From the NCBI GenBank assembly GCA_024399655.1, contig JAKSNP010000008.1, positions 1-64,000 on the forward strand: a stretch of DNA of 64,000 nt, written 5' to 3'. This stretch comes from Paludibacteraceae bacterium. GTDB lineage: Bacteria > Bacteroidota > Bacteroidia > Bacteroidales > Paludibacteraceae. This document shows, one piece after another, positions 54,623 to 63,816 of the stretch. Position 1 is the stretch's first letter. Every line of letters begins with the position of its first letter. The notes below the pieces were generated by a model. The model made no database searches, had not been told where the DNA came from, and saw only the letters and a program-made list of their open reading frames with translations. Made by a program: the position numbers and the translations under genes.

Positions 54623-54631
54623 GGCAAAGTA

Positions 54632-54662
54632 TTGCATATGTCAAAAAATAGCAGTACCTTTG
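54632..54662 (+). promoter_or_regulatory. Promoter of rplM-rpsI
   Basis: TTG at 54632-54634, a 20-bp spacer, TACCTTTG at 54655-54662, then CACGC. The leader is about 95 nt and contains GGCCT/AGGC-type short stems (54706-54722), possibly a ribosomal-protein leader for feedback by L13; this last point is only an inference. Confidence 0.75.
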
Positions 54663-54760
54663 CACGCTTTTTTGAATATTAACAACTCGTCAGGTTGGGC
54701 AGTGGCCTAGTTGAGGCGTAAATGATGTCTGTCGGCCTGGCATTAAAAATTAATTAAATA

Positions 54761-55216
54761 ATGGATACTTTATCTTTCAAGACAGTATCAGTTAACAAAG
54801 CAACTGCTCAAAAAGAGTGGGTTGTTGTTGATGCTGAAGGCCAGGTTCTTGGCCGTATGTGCACGAAGGTTGCTAAGCTCCTCCGCGGCAAGTACAAACC
54901 CAGTTTCACCCCCAATGTGGATTGCGGTGACAACGTTATTATCATCAATGCTGACAAAGTTCAGATGACCGGTAACAAATGGGACAATCGTTCCTATGTT
55001 CATTACACTGGTTTCCCCGGTGGACAACGTATCTGCACTCCTCGCGATATGATGAACAAAGGCGCTGACCGCCTCATCCGCAAGGTTGTTAAGGGTATGC
55101 TTCCCAAAAACCGTCTCGGCGATCGTTTGATCACCAATCTCTTCATCTTTGCTGGTGCCGAGCACAATATGCAGGCTCAACAACCCAAACAAATCGATAT
55201 CAATACTCTTAAATAA
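54761..55216 (+). CDS. rplM: 50S ribosomal protein L13
   Basis: 151 residues. Carries WVVVDAEGQVLGRMCTKVAKLLRGK, VDCGDNVIIINADKVQMTGNK and the VHYTGFPGG ... VKGMLPKNRLG segment of L13. It leads rpsI with a 14-base gap, the usual order in bacteria. Codon use is strongly biased, as expected for a highly expressed gene. Confidence 0.98.
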   Translation: MDTLSFKTVSVNKATAQKEWVVVDAEGQVLGRMCTKVAKLLRGKYKPSFTPNVDCGDNVIIINADKVQMTGNKWDNRSYVHYTGFPGGQRICTPRDMMNKGADRLIRKVVKGMLPKNRLGDRLITNLFIFAGAEHNMQAQQPKQIDINTLK

Positions 55217-55230
55217 TAAAGCGAAGAATT

Positions 55231-55617
55231 ATGGAAACTATCAATGCATTAGGTCGTCGTAAAGCTGCTGTTGCACGCGTTTACGTTAATGAAGGCGCTG
55301 GTCAGATCACGATCAACAAACGTCCTCTCGAGCAGTACTTCCCCAGCTCTATTCTTCAATTTATTGTTAAACAGCCCCTCACAAAACTTGGTGTTGAGGC
55401 TAAATATGATATCAAGGTTAATCTTGATGGCGGCGGATTCAAAGGACAAGCTGAGGCTCTGCGTCTCGCTATCGCTCGAGCTCTCGTTAAGATCAATCCT
55501 GAAGACAAATCCGCTCTCAAGGCTGAAGGTTTCATGACTCGTGACGCTCGTGAAGTTGAACGTAAGAAACCCGGTCAACCCAAAGCTCGTAAACACTTCC
55601 AATTCAGCAAACGTTAA
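55231..55617 (+). CDS. rpsI: 30S ribosomal protein S9
   Basis: 128 residues. ALGRRKAAVARVYVNEGAGQITINKRPLEQYF at the start and GGGFKGQAEALRLAIARALVKINPE in the middle. The C-terminus RKKPGQPKARKHFQFSKR has the conserved SKR end that reaches the ribosomal P-site tRNA. Confidence 0.98.
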   Translation: METINALGRRKAAVARVYVNEGAGQITINKRPLEQYFPSSILQFIVKQPLTKLGVEAKYDIKVNLDGGGFKGQAEALRLAIARALVKINPEDKSALKAEGFMTRDAREVERKKPGQPKARKHFQFSKR

Positions 55618-55624
55618 TCGTTTT

Positions 55625-55648
55625 CAAGCCATCAGTTTTGGTGGCTTG
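55625..55648. terminator. Strong hairpin between rpsI and rpsB
   Basis: CAAGCCATCA (55625-55634) pairs fully with TGGTGGCTTG (55639-55648), one U-G pair, tetraloop GTTT. No T-tract follows, so it may be an attenuator or an S2 leader element rather than a simple terminator. Confidence 0.5.
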
Positions 55649-55747
55649 ATTGGCTTGACACCTGTTGAATCCCTCACGCCGCGCTTCTCTGTGGCATAAG
55701 GGCAAAGGAATAATTATTAATAGAATAATTCAAACTAATCAAACAAA

Positions 55748-56593
55748 ATGAGAACTAATTTTGATCAACTTCTCGAGGCTGGCTGCCACTTCGGTCACCT
55801 CAAACGTAAATGGAATCCCGCTATGGCTCCTTATATCTATATGGAGCGCAACGGCATTCATATCATCGACCTCAACAAAACTGCTGTCAAAATCGATGAG
55901 GCTGCTGAGGCTTTGAAAAACATCGCTAAGAGCGGTCGTAAAATCCTCTTCGTCGCTACCAAGAAACAAGGACAAGACACTGTAGCTGCTCACGCACAGG
56001 AAGTCCAAATGCCTTATATTACCGAGCGTTGGGCTGGTGGTATGCTCACCAACTTCCCCACCATCCGTAAAGCCGTTAAGAAAATGGCTACCATCGACAA
56101 AATGATGGCTGATGGCACTTTCGACAATATCTCCAAACGTGAAAAACTCCAAATCACTCGTCAACGCGAAAAACTCGAGAAGAACCTCGGTAGTATCGTT
56201 GACCTTACACGTCTTCCCAGCGCACTCTTCGTCGTTGATGTTATGAAAGAGCATATCGCTGTTGCTGAAGCTAACCGTCTGGGTATTCCCGTTTTCGGTA
56301 TTGTGGACACCAACTCCGATCCTTCGAATATCGACTATGTTATTCCTGCTAACGATGATGCTACCAAGAGTATCGACCTCGTTCTGACCGCTGTTTGCGA
56401 AGCTATTCGCGAAGGTCTTGAAGAGCGCCGTGTTGAAAAAGCTGACGAAGAAGCTGCTCAAGCTCAAGAGGAAACTCCTGCTGAAAACGAAGCTGCCGCT
56501 CCCAAAGAGCGTCGTCAACGCGTTCGCAAAGCTGCCAAACCTGCTGAAGCAGAGAAAGTAGCTACCGCTGAAGTTGAAGAAAAAGCTGAATAA
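55748..56593 (+). CDS. rpsB: 30S ribosomal protein S2
   Basis: 281 residues. The S2 core is unmistakable: FDQLLEAGCHFGHLKRKWNPAMAPYIYMERNGIHIIDLNKT, ERWAGGMLTNFPTIRK, LPSALFVVDVMKEHIAVAEANRLGIPVFGIVDTNSDP. After about 225 the chain carries an Ala/Glu/Lys-rich tail, about 50 residues longer than in E. coli; such tails are frequent in Bacteroidota. Paired with tsf as in most bacteria. Confidence 0.98.
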   Translation: MRTNFDQLLEAGCHFGHLKRKWNPAMAPYIYMERNGIHIIDLNKTAVKIDEAAEALKNIAKSGRKILFVATKKQGQDTVAAHAQEVQMPYITERWAGGMLTNFPTIRKAVKKMATIDKMMADGTFDNISKREKLQITRQREKLEKNLGSIVDLTRLPSALFVVDVMKEHIAVAEANRLGIPVFGIVDTNSDPSNIDYVIPANDDATKSIDLVLTAVCEAIREGLEERRVEKADEEAAQAQEETPAENEAAAPKERRQRVRKAAKPAEAEKVATAEVEEKAE

Positions 56594-56620
56594 GTATTAA
56601 TCGTCAATTCGTTTATTAGT

Positions 56621-57610
56621 ATGGCTGTTACACTTGCTGATATTAAAAAACTGCGCGATATGACCGGCGCAGGTATGATGGATGTAAAAAAAGCTCTTGA
56701 AGAAGCTAACGGCGATTTCGAAGTCGCTAAAGATTTGCTCCGTAAACGCGGACAGGCTATCGCTGCTAAGCGTAGCGATCGAGAGGCTTCTGAAGGTTGC
56801 GTCCTCGCTAAAGCTGAAAACGGTTTCGCTTGCATCGTTGCTGTTAAGTGCGAAACGGACTTCGTAGCTAAAAACGCTGATTTCGTAGCTATGGTTAAGA
56901 AAATTCTTGATGTTGCTATGCAACAACAACCCGAATCTCTTGACGCGCTCAAAGCTCTTACTCTTAACGGACAAACTATGGCTGACCTCGTTACCGAGCG
57001 CAGTGGCGTTACTGGTGAGAAAATGGAACTCAGCGACTACGCTTTCCTCCGTGCTGCTAAAGTGGATGCTTACAACCACCTTGGAAACAAACTTTCTTCT
57101 ATCATCGCTGCTGATTGCGCTGAAGCTGATGCTGAAACCGTTCACGGTATGAACATGCAAGTTGCTTCTATGAATCCTGTTGCTCTTGATGCTGACCATG
57201 TCGCTCAAGAAGTTAAGGATCGCGAACTCAGTGTCGCCGTTGAGAAAACCAAACAGGACGAAATCAATAAAGCTATCGAAAACGCTCTCCGCAAAGCTGG
57301 TATCAATCCCGCTCACGCTGATAGTGATGATCATATTGCTAGCAACACCGCTAAAGGTTGGATGACCGAAGAACAAGCTGAACAGGCTCGACAAATCCGT
57401 GCTAATGTTCCTGCTGAAGCTGAAGCATCTCTCAATATGAAGAAGGTTGAAATGATTGCTCAAGGTCGTCTGCAGAAATTCCTCAAGGAATCTACTTTGG
57501 TTGAGCAACAATATATTCTTAGCGATTCTAAAGAACTTGTTAAGGATGTGCTCAAAAAGCAGAATGTGGTTATTACCGACTTCCGTCGTATTACCCTCAA
57601 CCAAGAGTAA
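56621..57610 (+). CDS. tsf: Elongation factor Ts
   Basis: 329 residues, larger than the 283 of E. coli. The N-terminal UBA-like helix bundle and EF-Tu-contact motif are present: ADIKKLRDMTGAGMMDVKKALEEANGDFEVAKDLLRKRG. The core has ENGFACIVAVKCETDFVAKNADFV. The C-terminal part has QVASMNPVALDADHV and the last helices LIAQGRLQKFL-like (MIAQGRLQKFLKESTLVEQQYI). Ended by a strong terminator. Confidence 0.97.
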   Translation: MAVTLADIKKLRDMTGAGMMDVKKALEEANGDFEVAKDLLRKRGQAIAAKRSDREASEGCVLAKAENGFACIVAVKCETDFVAKNADFVAMVKKILDVAMQQQPESLDALKALTLNGQTMADLVTERSGVTGEKMELSDYAFLRAAKVDAYNHLGNKLSSIIAADCAEADAETVHGMNMQVASMNPVALDADHVAQEVKDRELSVAVEKTKQDEINKAIENALRKAGINPAHADSDDHIASNTAKGWMTEEQAEQARQIRANVPAEAEASLNMKKVEMIAQGRLQKFLKESTLVEQQYILSDSKELVKDVLKKQNVVITDFRRITLNQE

Positions 57611-57632
57611 TTGCAACTTTTGATCCTACTCT

Positions 57633-57666
57633 AAAAGGCTTGATGTATTTGTGCATCAAGCCTTTT
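57633..57666 (+). terminator. Terminator of rpsB-tsf
   Basis: AAAAGGCTTGATG (57633-57645) pairs with CATCAAGCCTTTT (57654-57666), a perfect 13-bp stem with an 8-base loop. Confidence 0.9.
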
Positions 57667-57838
57667 ATTCTTGTCATCTTTTATTGTTAAACGAGGATTT
57701 GTAGAACACATCCTATATTTGTTTATCTTATTTGTTTTGGGTGAATTGATCCTGAAAATTTCTATTTATTTTTAGTTTATTTGTCTCTTTGATAATGGAA
57801 TTCCTCCCTTTGGCATAAATTTTGCTGCATCCAGGTAT

Positions 57839-60757
57839 ATGAAACGATTCATTTTTTCTTTGCTATTGATAGGTTTGCCGGTCATTTTAATGGCTCAGTT
57901 TTCAGTTCGCGGTCGTGTTTTGTCTGCAGTGGATAATGCTCCTGTCGAGATGACTACAATCCGACTTTTTTCCTATTCATCATCTACGGACAGTACATTT
58001 GTTCAAGGTGTACAAACAGACTTGGATGGCTATTTCGTAATGGAAAAAGTTGCTGCAGGTAACTATAAATTGATCATCTCAAATATAGGTTTCAAAACTC
58101 GTATTCTTCCGGTTGTCCTCAAGCAAGCGGATGTGGTGATGCAACCGATTAAGTTGGATGAAGATGTTCAGTTCCTCGAAGAAGTTAGCGTCAAGGGGCA
58201 TGCTGCTGAAATGACGGTGAAAGGCGATACGATTGAATATAATACCAGCGCCTATAAAGTCAACGAAACGGATATGGTGGAAGAGTTGCTTAAAAAGATG
58301 TCCGGCATCGAAGTGGATAACGAGGGAAATGTCACAGTTAATGGAGAGGCGATTAAAGGTATTCGTATTGATGGTAAAAAATTTTTCGGAAATGATGTCC
58401 AATCTGCAACTAAGAACATCCCCGCTGATATGGTGGATAAAATCCAGGTGATTGACCAAAAATCCGAAACAGCTAAGTTGACAGGATTTGATGATGACGA
58501 ATCGGAGCGTATTATCAATCTTACATTGAAATCTGACCGCAAGAAAGGAGTTTTCGGCAATTATAATCTTGGTGTCGGCATGGATATGGTAACAGATAAT
58601 GGCGGATGGTTTGATTATGCTAATCCCGCATATGGAGCTACATCCAATCAATTGGCACGACATTTTTTTGCTAATGATTTTCGATACGAAGCAGGCTTGT
58701 TTACCAATATACTCGCAGGTGAAAGTCAAACTACTATAATTGGTGGTGCCAACAATACTAACCAAATCCGTATGGGACGTGGTAGAGGTGGATTTGGACA
58801 ACAGAACCAAGGTATTACTTGGAGTGAAAATATTGGTATTAACACCAATATCGATTTGGGTAAAAATATCGTGAAGAAAGATGCCCGAACTTCTCTTCTT
58901 TTTGGTGGTGATGTCGCTTTTTCGCATTCCAACAACGATAGTCGTACTCAATCTGAAAAAGAGAGTTATTCTCCTGGAGCTACTTATCACAATACGGATT
59001 CTACTGGGCGAATGTCAACGGCATGGGATGTCAATCTTCGGTTGGAATTGGAGTATCAGATAGATACGCTAAATATGCTTTTGTTCCAACCGGGTTTCTC
59101 GTATACTCAGAATATTGGTGAAGGACACAACGAATACCGTTATTATCGTGATTCGGATTTGGTTTCCGACGGTTATCAAAATCAATCATCTGATTCGCGC
59201 GATATCTCTGCCAACATGAAAATCAATTATAATCACCGTTTCTATCGTCCCGGTCGTTCGCTTACACTTACTGGTTCCGTTGACTTTACCAATACGGTCG
59301 GATATGCTAAAACTTATAGTTGGGATAATATCTTGGGACAGTCAAAAGTGGATCAATATACCAATTCAGGTAATGATAAAATTGGTTATTCGATTCGTGC
59401 TTCCTATGTGGAGCCTATTCACGGCAATAACCATTTGATGGAATTCGCACTTTCTTTCTCCGGAAATAGCCGTCAGTCGGTTAAGGATCAGATGTCTATG
59501 GATTTGCTTTCCAATGAGTATAAATACGATAGCACGTATTCCAATAATCTTACCAACCGTTTCTTTTCCGAAGCTGCTGAAGTCAACTATAGGTGGATTT
59601 CTGAACAATGTGATTTGACCGTCGGTCTTAAATTGAATCCTAGTCAGACCCGTTCCATTAATTATTATGGTCAGGTATTGACGCGTGATACCTTGTTGTC
59701 GGTATGGAACTGGAGTCCTAATGCTTCCTTCAAATATAAATTCGGCAAACGGGATTTCGCGCGCATTATATATCGAGGATCGTCTACGCAACCCTCTATT
59801 AATCAAATGGAACCGGTCCGCAACAATTCCAATGCCATGAACGAAACTTTGGGTAATCTCGGCTTGCAACCTTCGTTCCGTCATACGTTGCGATTTATGT
59901 ATTCCAAATTCAATCAGGAGAGTTTCTCCAGTATTATGTGTGGATTACAAGGCAATTTGACGAAAGATGCGTTAGTCAATAATTCAATTTATGATGAAAC
60001 GGGTAAATTGTATCAACAAACGGTTAATGCGGAGTCGCTTCCTTACGATATTGGAGCTAATTTTATGTATAATACTCCTTTTGCGAACAAACTGATGCAG
60101 TTCAATACTCGTACGGATATCTCATACAACCGTCGTATTGCATATACTACCCGTGAAATGACTTCATTACAAATCGCAGAAATGATTGAGTCAGGTAAAA
60201 TTCAATTAGGAAATCTCAGTCAAACGGGAAACTTGCAACTTCGGGAGAATCTTTCATTGCGCTTCACTCACGATATAGTGGAAATCGGTGTAAATGGTAA
60301 TTTTACATATTCTCGTACCGACAACTCAATTAATCCGGATAATATCAGTAATGTGTTCAATTGGGGAGTTACGGGAGATATAGCCTTCCATCTTCCTAAA
60401 AAGTGGAATATTGCGGCTGACTGTGGTTATACAGCTCGTTATGGTTACCAACTTAAAGATGTTAACGAGGTGATTTTGAATGCTCAAATTAATAAATCGT
60501 GGCAGAATGCTACTTTATCGCTGCAGGTATACGATATCTTGCATCAGAAAAAAAATATTGTACAGGTTATTAATGACAATAGTGTGCAATACAAAAAATT
60601 CAACACGTTGCCAACCTATTTTATGTTGACGTTTACCTACAAATTCAACAAAATGGGTGACCTGAAAGCTACGGGTATGGCAGGCTATATGCAGGAAATG
60701 ATGGAATCTGGCTCCAATCCTTCCAAGGGACCACAGCCAGGGCGTATGCCTCGATAA
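57839..60757 (+). CDS. Outer-membrane beta-barrel receptor-like protein (TonB-receptor superfamily)
   Basis: 972 residues. Signal peptide (to LMAQ, about 20). A carboxypeptidase-regulatory-like domain follows (FSVRGRVLSAVDNAPVEMTTIRL ... DLDGYFVMEKVAAGNYKLIISNIGF). A plug-like part (GDTIEYNTSAYKVNETDMVEELLKKMSGIEVDNEGNVTVNGEAIKGIRIDGKKFFGND) leads to the long barrel of the outer-membrane beta-barrel family. The C-terminus is Gly/Met/Pro-rich (KGPQPGRMPR). These proteins resemble TonB receptors, but no SusD-like partner is present and the ligand is unknown. A related barrel begins off the right edge. Confidence 0.85.
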   Translation: MKRFIFSLLLIGLPVILMAQFSVRGRVLSAVDNAPVEMTTIRLFSYSSSTDSTFVQGVQTDLDGYFVMEKVAAGNYKLIISNIGFKTRILPVVLKQADVVMQPIKLDEDVQFLEEVSVKGHAAEMTVKGDTIEYNTSAYKVNETDMVEELLKKMSGIEVDNEGNVTVNGEAIKGIRIDGKKFFGNDVQSATKNIPADMVDKIQVIDQKSETAKLTGFDDDESERIINLTLKSDRKKGVFGNYNLGVGMDMVTDNGGWFDYANPAYGATSNQLARHFFANDFRYEAGLFTNILAGESQTTIIGGANNTNQIRMGRGRGGFGQQNQGITWSENIGINTNIDLGKNIVKKDARTSLLFGGDVAFSHSNNDSRTQSEKESYSPGATYHNTDSTGRMSTAWDVNLRLELEYQIDTLNMLLFQPGFSYTQNIGEGHNEYRYYRDSDLVSDGYQNQSSDSRDISANMKINYNHRFYRPGRSLTLTGSVDFTNTVGYAKTYSWDNILGQSKVDQYTNSGNDKIGYSIRASYVEPIHGNNHLMEFALSFSGNSRQSVKDQMSMDLLSNEYKYDSTYSNNLTNRFFSEAAEVNYRWISEQCDLTVGLKLNPSQTRSINYYGQVLTRDTLLSVWNWSPNASFKYKFGKRDFARIIYRGSSTQPSINQMEPVRNNSNAMNETLGNLGLQPSFRHTLRFMYSKFNQESFSSIMCGLQGNLTKDALVNNSIYDETGKLYQQTVNAESLPYDIGANFMYNTPFANKLMQFNTRTDISYNRRIAYTTREMTSLQIAEMIESGKIQLGNLSQTGNLQLRENLSLRFTHDIVEIGVNGNFTYSRTDNSINPDNISNVFNWGVTGDIAFHLPKKWNIAADCGYTARYGYQLKDVNEVILNAQINKSWQNATLSLQVYDILHQKKNIVQVINDNSVQYKKFNTLPTYFMLTFTYKFNKMGDLKATGMAGYMQEMMESGSNPSKGPQPGRMPR

Positions 60758-60782
60758 AATACAAACTTAGTAAATGCTTATT

Positions 60783-61622
60783 TCAGAGGGATGCGATATC
60801 CGACTTGATTTGCCTGGTTAGTTCTTCTAACGAGGCAAATTTTTTTTCATCCCGTAGGCGACGGATAAAACGTATATCTATCTTTTGTCCGTACAACTCG
60901 CCTTCAAATGCTGGAATATGCAATTCTATAGTCTCTTCGCTATTGCCTACTGTAGGATTGGTCCCGATATTTACAATGGCTTTATGACCGTTGGTTTCTA
61001 CTGCATATACACCGGCTTTGGGGATTAATTTCTGTGAATCTGTTTGGATATTGGCGGTCGGAAAACCTATTTGGTGACCTATACCTCGTCCGTGAACAAC
61101 CGTACCGGATAGATGATAGGAATATCCTAGATATTTATTGGCGGTATGTATGTTTCCTTCACTCAAAGCATGTCTTATTTTCGTGCTTGATACATCTCCT
61201 TCTGGTGCTTGCTGTTGAGGGATGATTTTAATGCCGACATCTTCTCCGATGTGAATATAGTCTTCTATATTATTTAATTGGTCACTTCCGAATCGATGAT
61301 CATATCCCATCAATAATGCGTCCACTTCGCATTGAGTGTGCAGAACGGTCATAAATTCACGGGCCGTCATATCCTTCACAATTTCAAAATTAAAACAATA
61401 TATCTGGTCAGGATTTAGTGATTTGAGAAGCGCTATACGCTCATCAAAGGTAGTTAACAGACTGGGACTCTTTCCGATTAATACTTCTTTGGGGTGATTC
61501 TCAAAGGTGATGACGGCGCTTTTTAATTGTTGTTGAGCGGCTGCTTCTTTTAGTTGTTCGATTAAGTATCGGTGGCCTGAATGTACACCGTCAAAAAATC
61601 CTATAGTGGCTGCGTAGTTCAT
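60783..61622 (-). CDS. ribF: Bifunctional riboflavin kinase / FAD synthetase
   Basis: 279 residues, a little shorter than usual (about 305). The N-terminal FMN adenylyltransferase has AATIGFFDGVHSGHRYLI, with the HxGH-like HSGH, and LLMGYDHRFG. The C-terminal kinase begins YHLSGTVVHGRGIGHQIGFPTANI and ends with LRDEKKFASLEELTRQIKSDI. The start is ATG at 61622, four-base overlap (ATGA) with the preceding gene; an upstream in-frame start at 61643 lies inside that gene's 3' end. Confidence 0.95.
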   Translation of the reverse strand: MNYAATIGFFDGVHSGHRYLIEQLKEAAAQQQLKSAVITFENHPKEVLIGKSPSLLTTFDERIALLKSLNPDQIYCFNFEIVKDMTAREFMTVLHTQCEVDALLMGYDHRFGSDQLNNIEDYIHIGEDVGIKIIPQQQAPEGDVSSTKIRHALSEGNIHTANKYLGYSYHLSGTVVHGRGIGHQIGFPTANIQTDSQKLIPKAGVYAVETNGHKAIVNIGTNPTVGNSEETIELHIPAFEGELYGQKIDIRFIRRLRDEKKFASLEELTRQIKSDIASL

Positions 61623-63109
61623 TCTTCTATATATTGATAGCATCCCGCATCTGGGCGGCTCATAGGTCTGGCATTGCCTTGCCTGTCGGTGGGGTAGGTC
61701 ACTGATAGGGTGCTGTCTGCAATAAAACGAGCCGGTGATGTTGGTAATAAGCGGAAATCGTAATAATTGTATTCTTTGTATAGATAATAGATGTTGCGGA
61801 ATAATACGGAGTCTGCTTCGGTTGCATAGGTGTTATATTCTCCCCATTCGGTAGTGATACTGTCCGCTTTGAGATAATTATAGGCTATGTCTGCTGTGAA
61901 ATTCATATTTTCGGTGGTATCGGTAACCAGATTGTTTTGATTGGCCCCCACGATAATGTTATTGTATATCTCTACACTGGTCGGCCCCACTTCATCATCT
62001 TCTTGATTATAGATATATACGGCAGCTACATCGCTTCTCGCTACGTTATGCAGATTGATGGTAGTATACGGATAACCGAAGAATGCTGCAATTGTATTAT
62101 GCACGATTCTATATTTTCCTCCGCCGATAAATAGGCTGTATGATGCGGCGTTGCTGATCTCGTTATTATATACTTCGGCATTGGCATTTACCATCACTAA
62201 GCCGTATAGAGCTTGATTATGAATCCGACTGTTGCTTATCTTAATGGAGCAGAGGTCTGATTGATCTTCGTTATAACAATATAACCCTATCGATCCGGAT
62301 AGTATATCCACATAATCTAATTCATGATTTGTGGTTTCCGTTCCTTTTTCATGCCATAGATATATTCCTCCCCATTGTCCGGAGGCATATGCGTAGGGTA
62401 CATTCTCAAATAGGCGGTCTAAGCGGTCACCCAATATACGAATGGGGTGTTCTTGCTGTCCTATGGCTTCCAAGTCGCCATATAGATGCAAATTGGCATT
62501 ATGATGCATATATATGGTGGCTCCGGCTTCGATGATAGTCTTTCCTGTGATACACAAGGTGTCAAAAATGAGATATGGCTTGGTGTTTGTGAACGTAAAA
62601 TCACCGGATATATCGCTCCGCTTGCTTTCAGATTTGATTATCTCTACATCTTGCCCGAATGCTTGCATGGGCAAACGTTGGAGATGCCCGTTCACTTCAA
62701 AACATAATGTGTCCACTATCAATACGGGTTGGTTCTTCTCTTGGGGATTGATGGATACGCGTACGAAAAGAAACAGACTGTCACCTCCGTTCAGTTTGAT
62801 GTCATGTAGATGTTCTATTTTGTTCTCGCCATCCAGATTGATATAAAAAGGAGCACCTTTCCAACTGATTTTCTTTAATATCAACGCGTTTTTATTGTCG
62901 TTGTACACCATGATGCGTTGTGTGGATGATCCGATGGTGCTAAATACCGTATCAAATGATATGGAATCAACCGAAAATCGCAAACATAATGTAGGATCAT
63001 CACTCACCTGTTGATATTTACAACTCGCAAATAAACTCAACAACATGACCATCCAACCTATTAGCATAGTATGGCGGCATATCCTTATATGTAATGTTTG
63101 TTTACTCAT
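61619..63109 (-). CDS. Parallel beta-helix lipoprotein
   Basis: 496 residues. Lipobox FASC (Cys30) after a hydrophobic stretch. A beta-sandwich-like N-terminal part (LRFSVDSISFDTVFSTIGSSTQRIMVYNDN) is followed by a right-handed beta-helix (about 185-430), seen as repeating ISNSRIHNQALYGLVMVNANAEVYNNEIS, RIVHNTIAAF and VEIYNNIIVGANQNNL. It ends in PDAGCYQYIEE. Such folds often act on or bind polysaccharides, but no catalytic residues can be named. It overlaps porT and ribF by four bases each, so the three are cotranslated. Confidence 0.8.
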   Translation of the reverse strand: MSKQTLHIRICRHTMLIGWMVMLLSLFASCKYQQVSDDPTLCLRFSVDSISFDTVFSTIGSSTQRIMVYNDNKNALILKKISWKGAPFYINLDGENKIEHLHDIKLNGGDSLFLFVRVSINPQEKNQPVLIVDTLCFEVNGHLQRLPMQAFGQDVEIIKSESKRSDISGDFTFTNTKPYLIFDTLCITGKTIIEAGATIYMHHNANLHLYGDLEAIGQQEHPIRILGDRLDRLFENVPYAYASGQWGGIYLWHEKGTETTNHELDYVDILSGSIGLYCYNEDQSDLCSIKISNSRIHNQALYGLVMVNANAEVYNNEISNAASYSLFIGGGKYRIVHNTIAAFFGYPYTTINLHNVARSDVAAVYIYNQEDDEVGPTSVEIYNNIIVGANQNNLVTDTTENMNFTADIAYNYLKADSITTEWGEYNTYATEADSVLFRNIYYLYKEYNYYDFRLLPTSPARFIADSTLSVTYPTDRQGNARPMSRPDAGCYQYIEE

Positions 63110-63816
63110 TCGAAGTTGAAAGTGATGGTTATCATTTGGTTACGTAAACGATCCAATGCATTTGTGTAGAAATGATCGGGTGCAGGAAGTTCTGGCCGTT
63201 GTTCTACAGGGACTTTCATGTTGGCAAATCCGATTTGATATTTTATCTCTGGACATAACTTGAACCATGCGAAATATAAGTCCACACCAAATCCGAAATC
63301 AATATAATAGTCCCATTTCTGTGTATAGATGGGGCGTTCTTTGCTTCCACCGAAGTCGTAACTGGCTCCGCCGCCAAAGATAAGATAAGGGCGGTAGTTC
63401 TTCTCTCGTTCGGCCGACCATTTTAGATATACTGGCAGATTGATAGGTAGAGATAGTACTTCTATATGCTCGTTGTTGCCTTCACTCCCTCGTATGGCGC
63501 GTCCCGATTCTGCTTTATAGGTTATCGTGCGTTGACCGAAGTTTAGACCGGGCGTAAAGCGGAAGTTCAAGTGACGGCTTATCCTTAAGTCGGTGATAAA
63601 TCCTACTGAAAAGCCTGGCAAAACGCTACTGACACGGGCATGATAGGTCTCCCCGTTGATGGGCAGGTTTGAGTCTTTTATGCTATATCCCATGAAGTTG
63701 GTTCCCAAATAGAAACCGAAGTGGACTAATTTGTCGTCCACATACGGATTATTCATCTGAGCCGTTGTCTTCAAACTGAGAAGCAGCACTATTGCTATTA
63801 TTGATAAACGCTTCAT
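63106..63816 (-). CDS. porT: PorT-like type IX secretion outer-membrane protein
   Basis: 236 residues. Signal peptide ends at TTAQ (20). The mature part VDDKLVHFGFYLGTNFMGYSI matches the PorT opening; a beta barrel follows (ISRHLNFRFTPGLNFGQRTITY, LSLPINLPVYLKWSAEREKNYRPYLIFGGGASYDF, FGFGVDLYFAWFKLCPEIKYQIGF) and closes YTNALDRLRNQMITITFNFE. PorT is needed for T9SS export in Porphyromonas gingivalis. Its start lies 68 bases inside the 3' end of the upstream gene in another frame; the clear signal peptide supports this start. The other core T9SS genes are outside the window. Confidence 0.85.
   Translation of the reverse strand: MKRLSIIAIVLLLSLKTTAQMNNPYVDDKLVHFGFYLGTNFMGYSIKDSNLPINGETYHARVSSVLPGFSVGFITDLRISRHLNFRFTPGLNFGQRTITYKAESGRAIRGSEGNNEHIEVLSLPINLPVYLKWSAEREKNYRPYLIFGGGASYDFGGSKERPIYTQKWDYYIDFGFGVDLYFAWFKLCPEIKYQIGFANMKVPVEQRPELPAPDHFYTNALDRLRNQMITITFNFE

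Noticed and set aside
56597-57616. 339-codon minus-strand frame opposite tsf
   Set aside because: Shadow of the codon-biased tsf gene.
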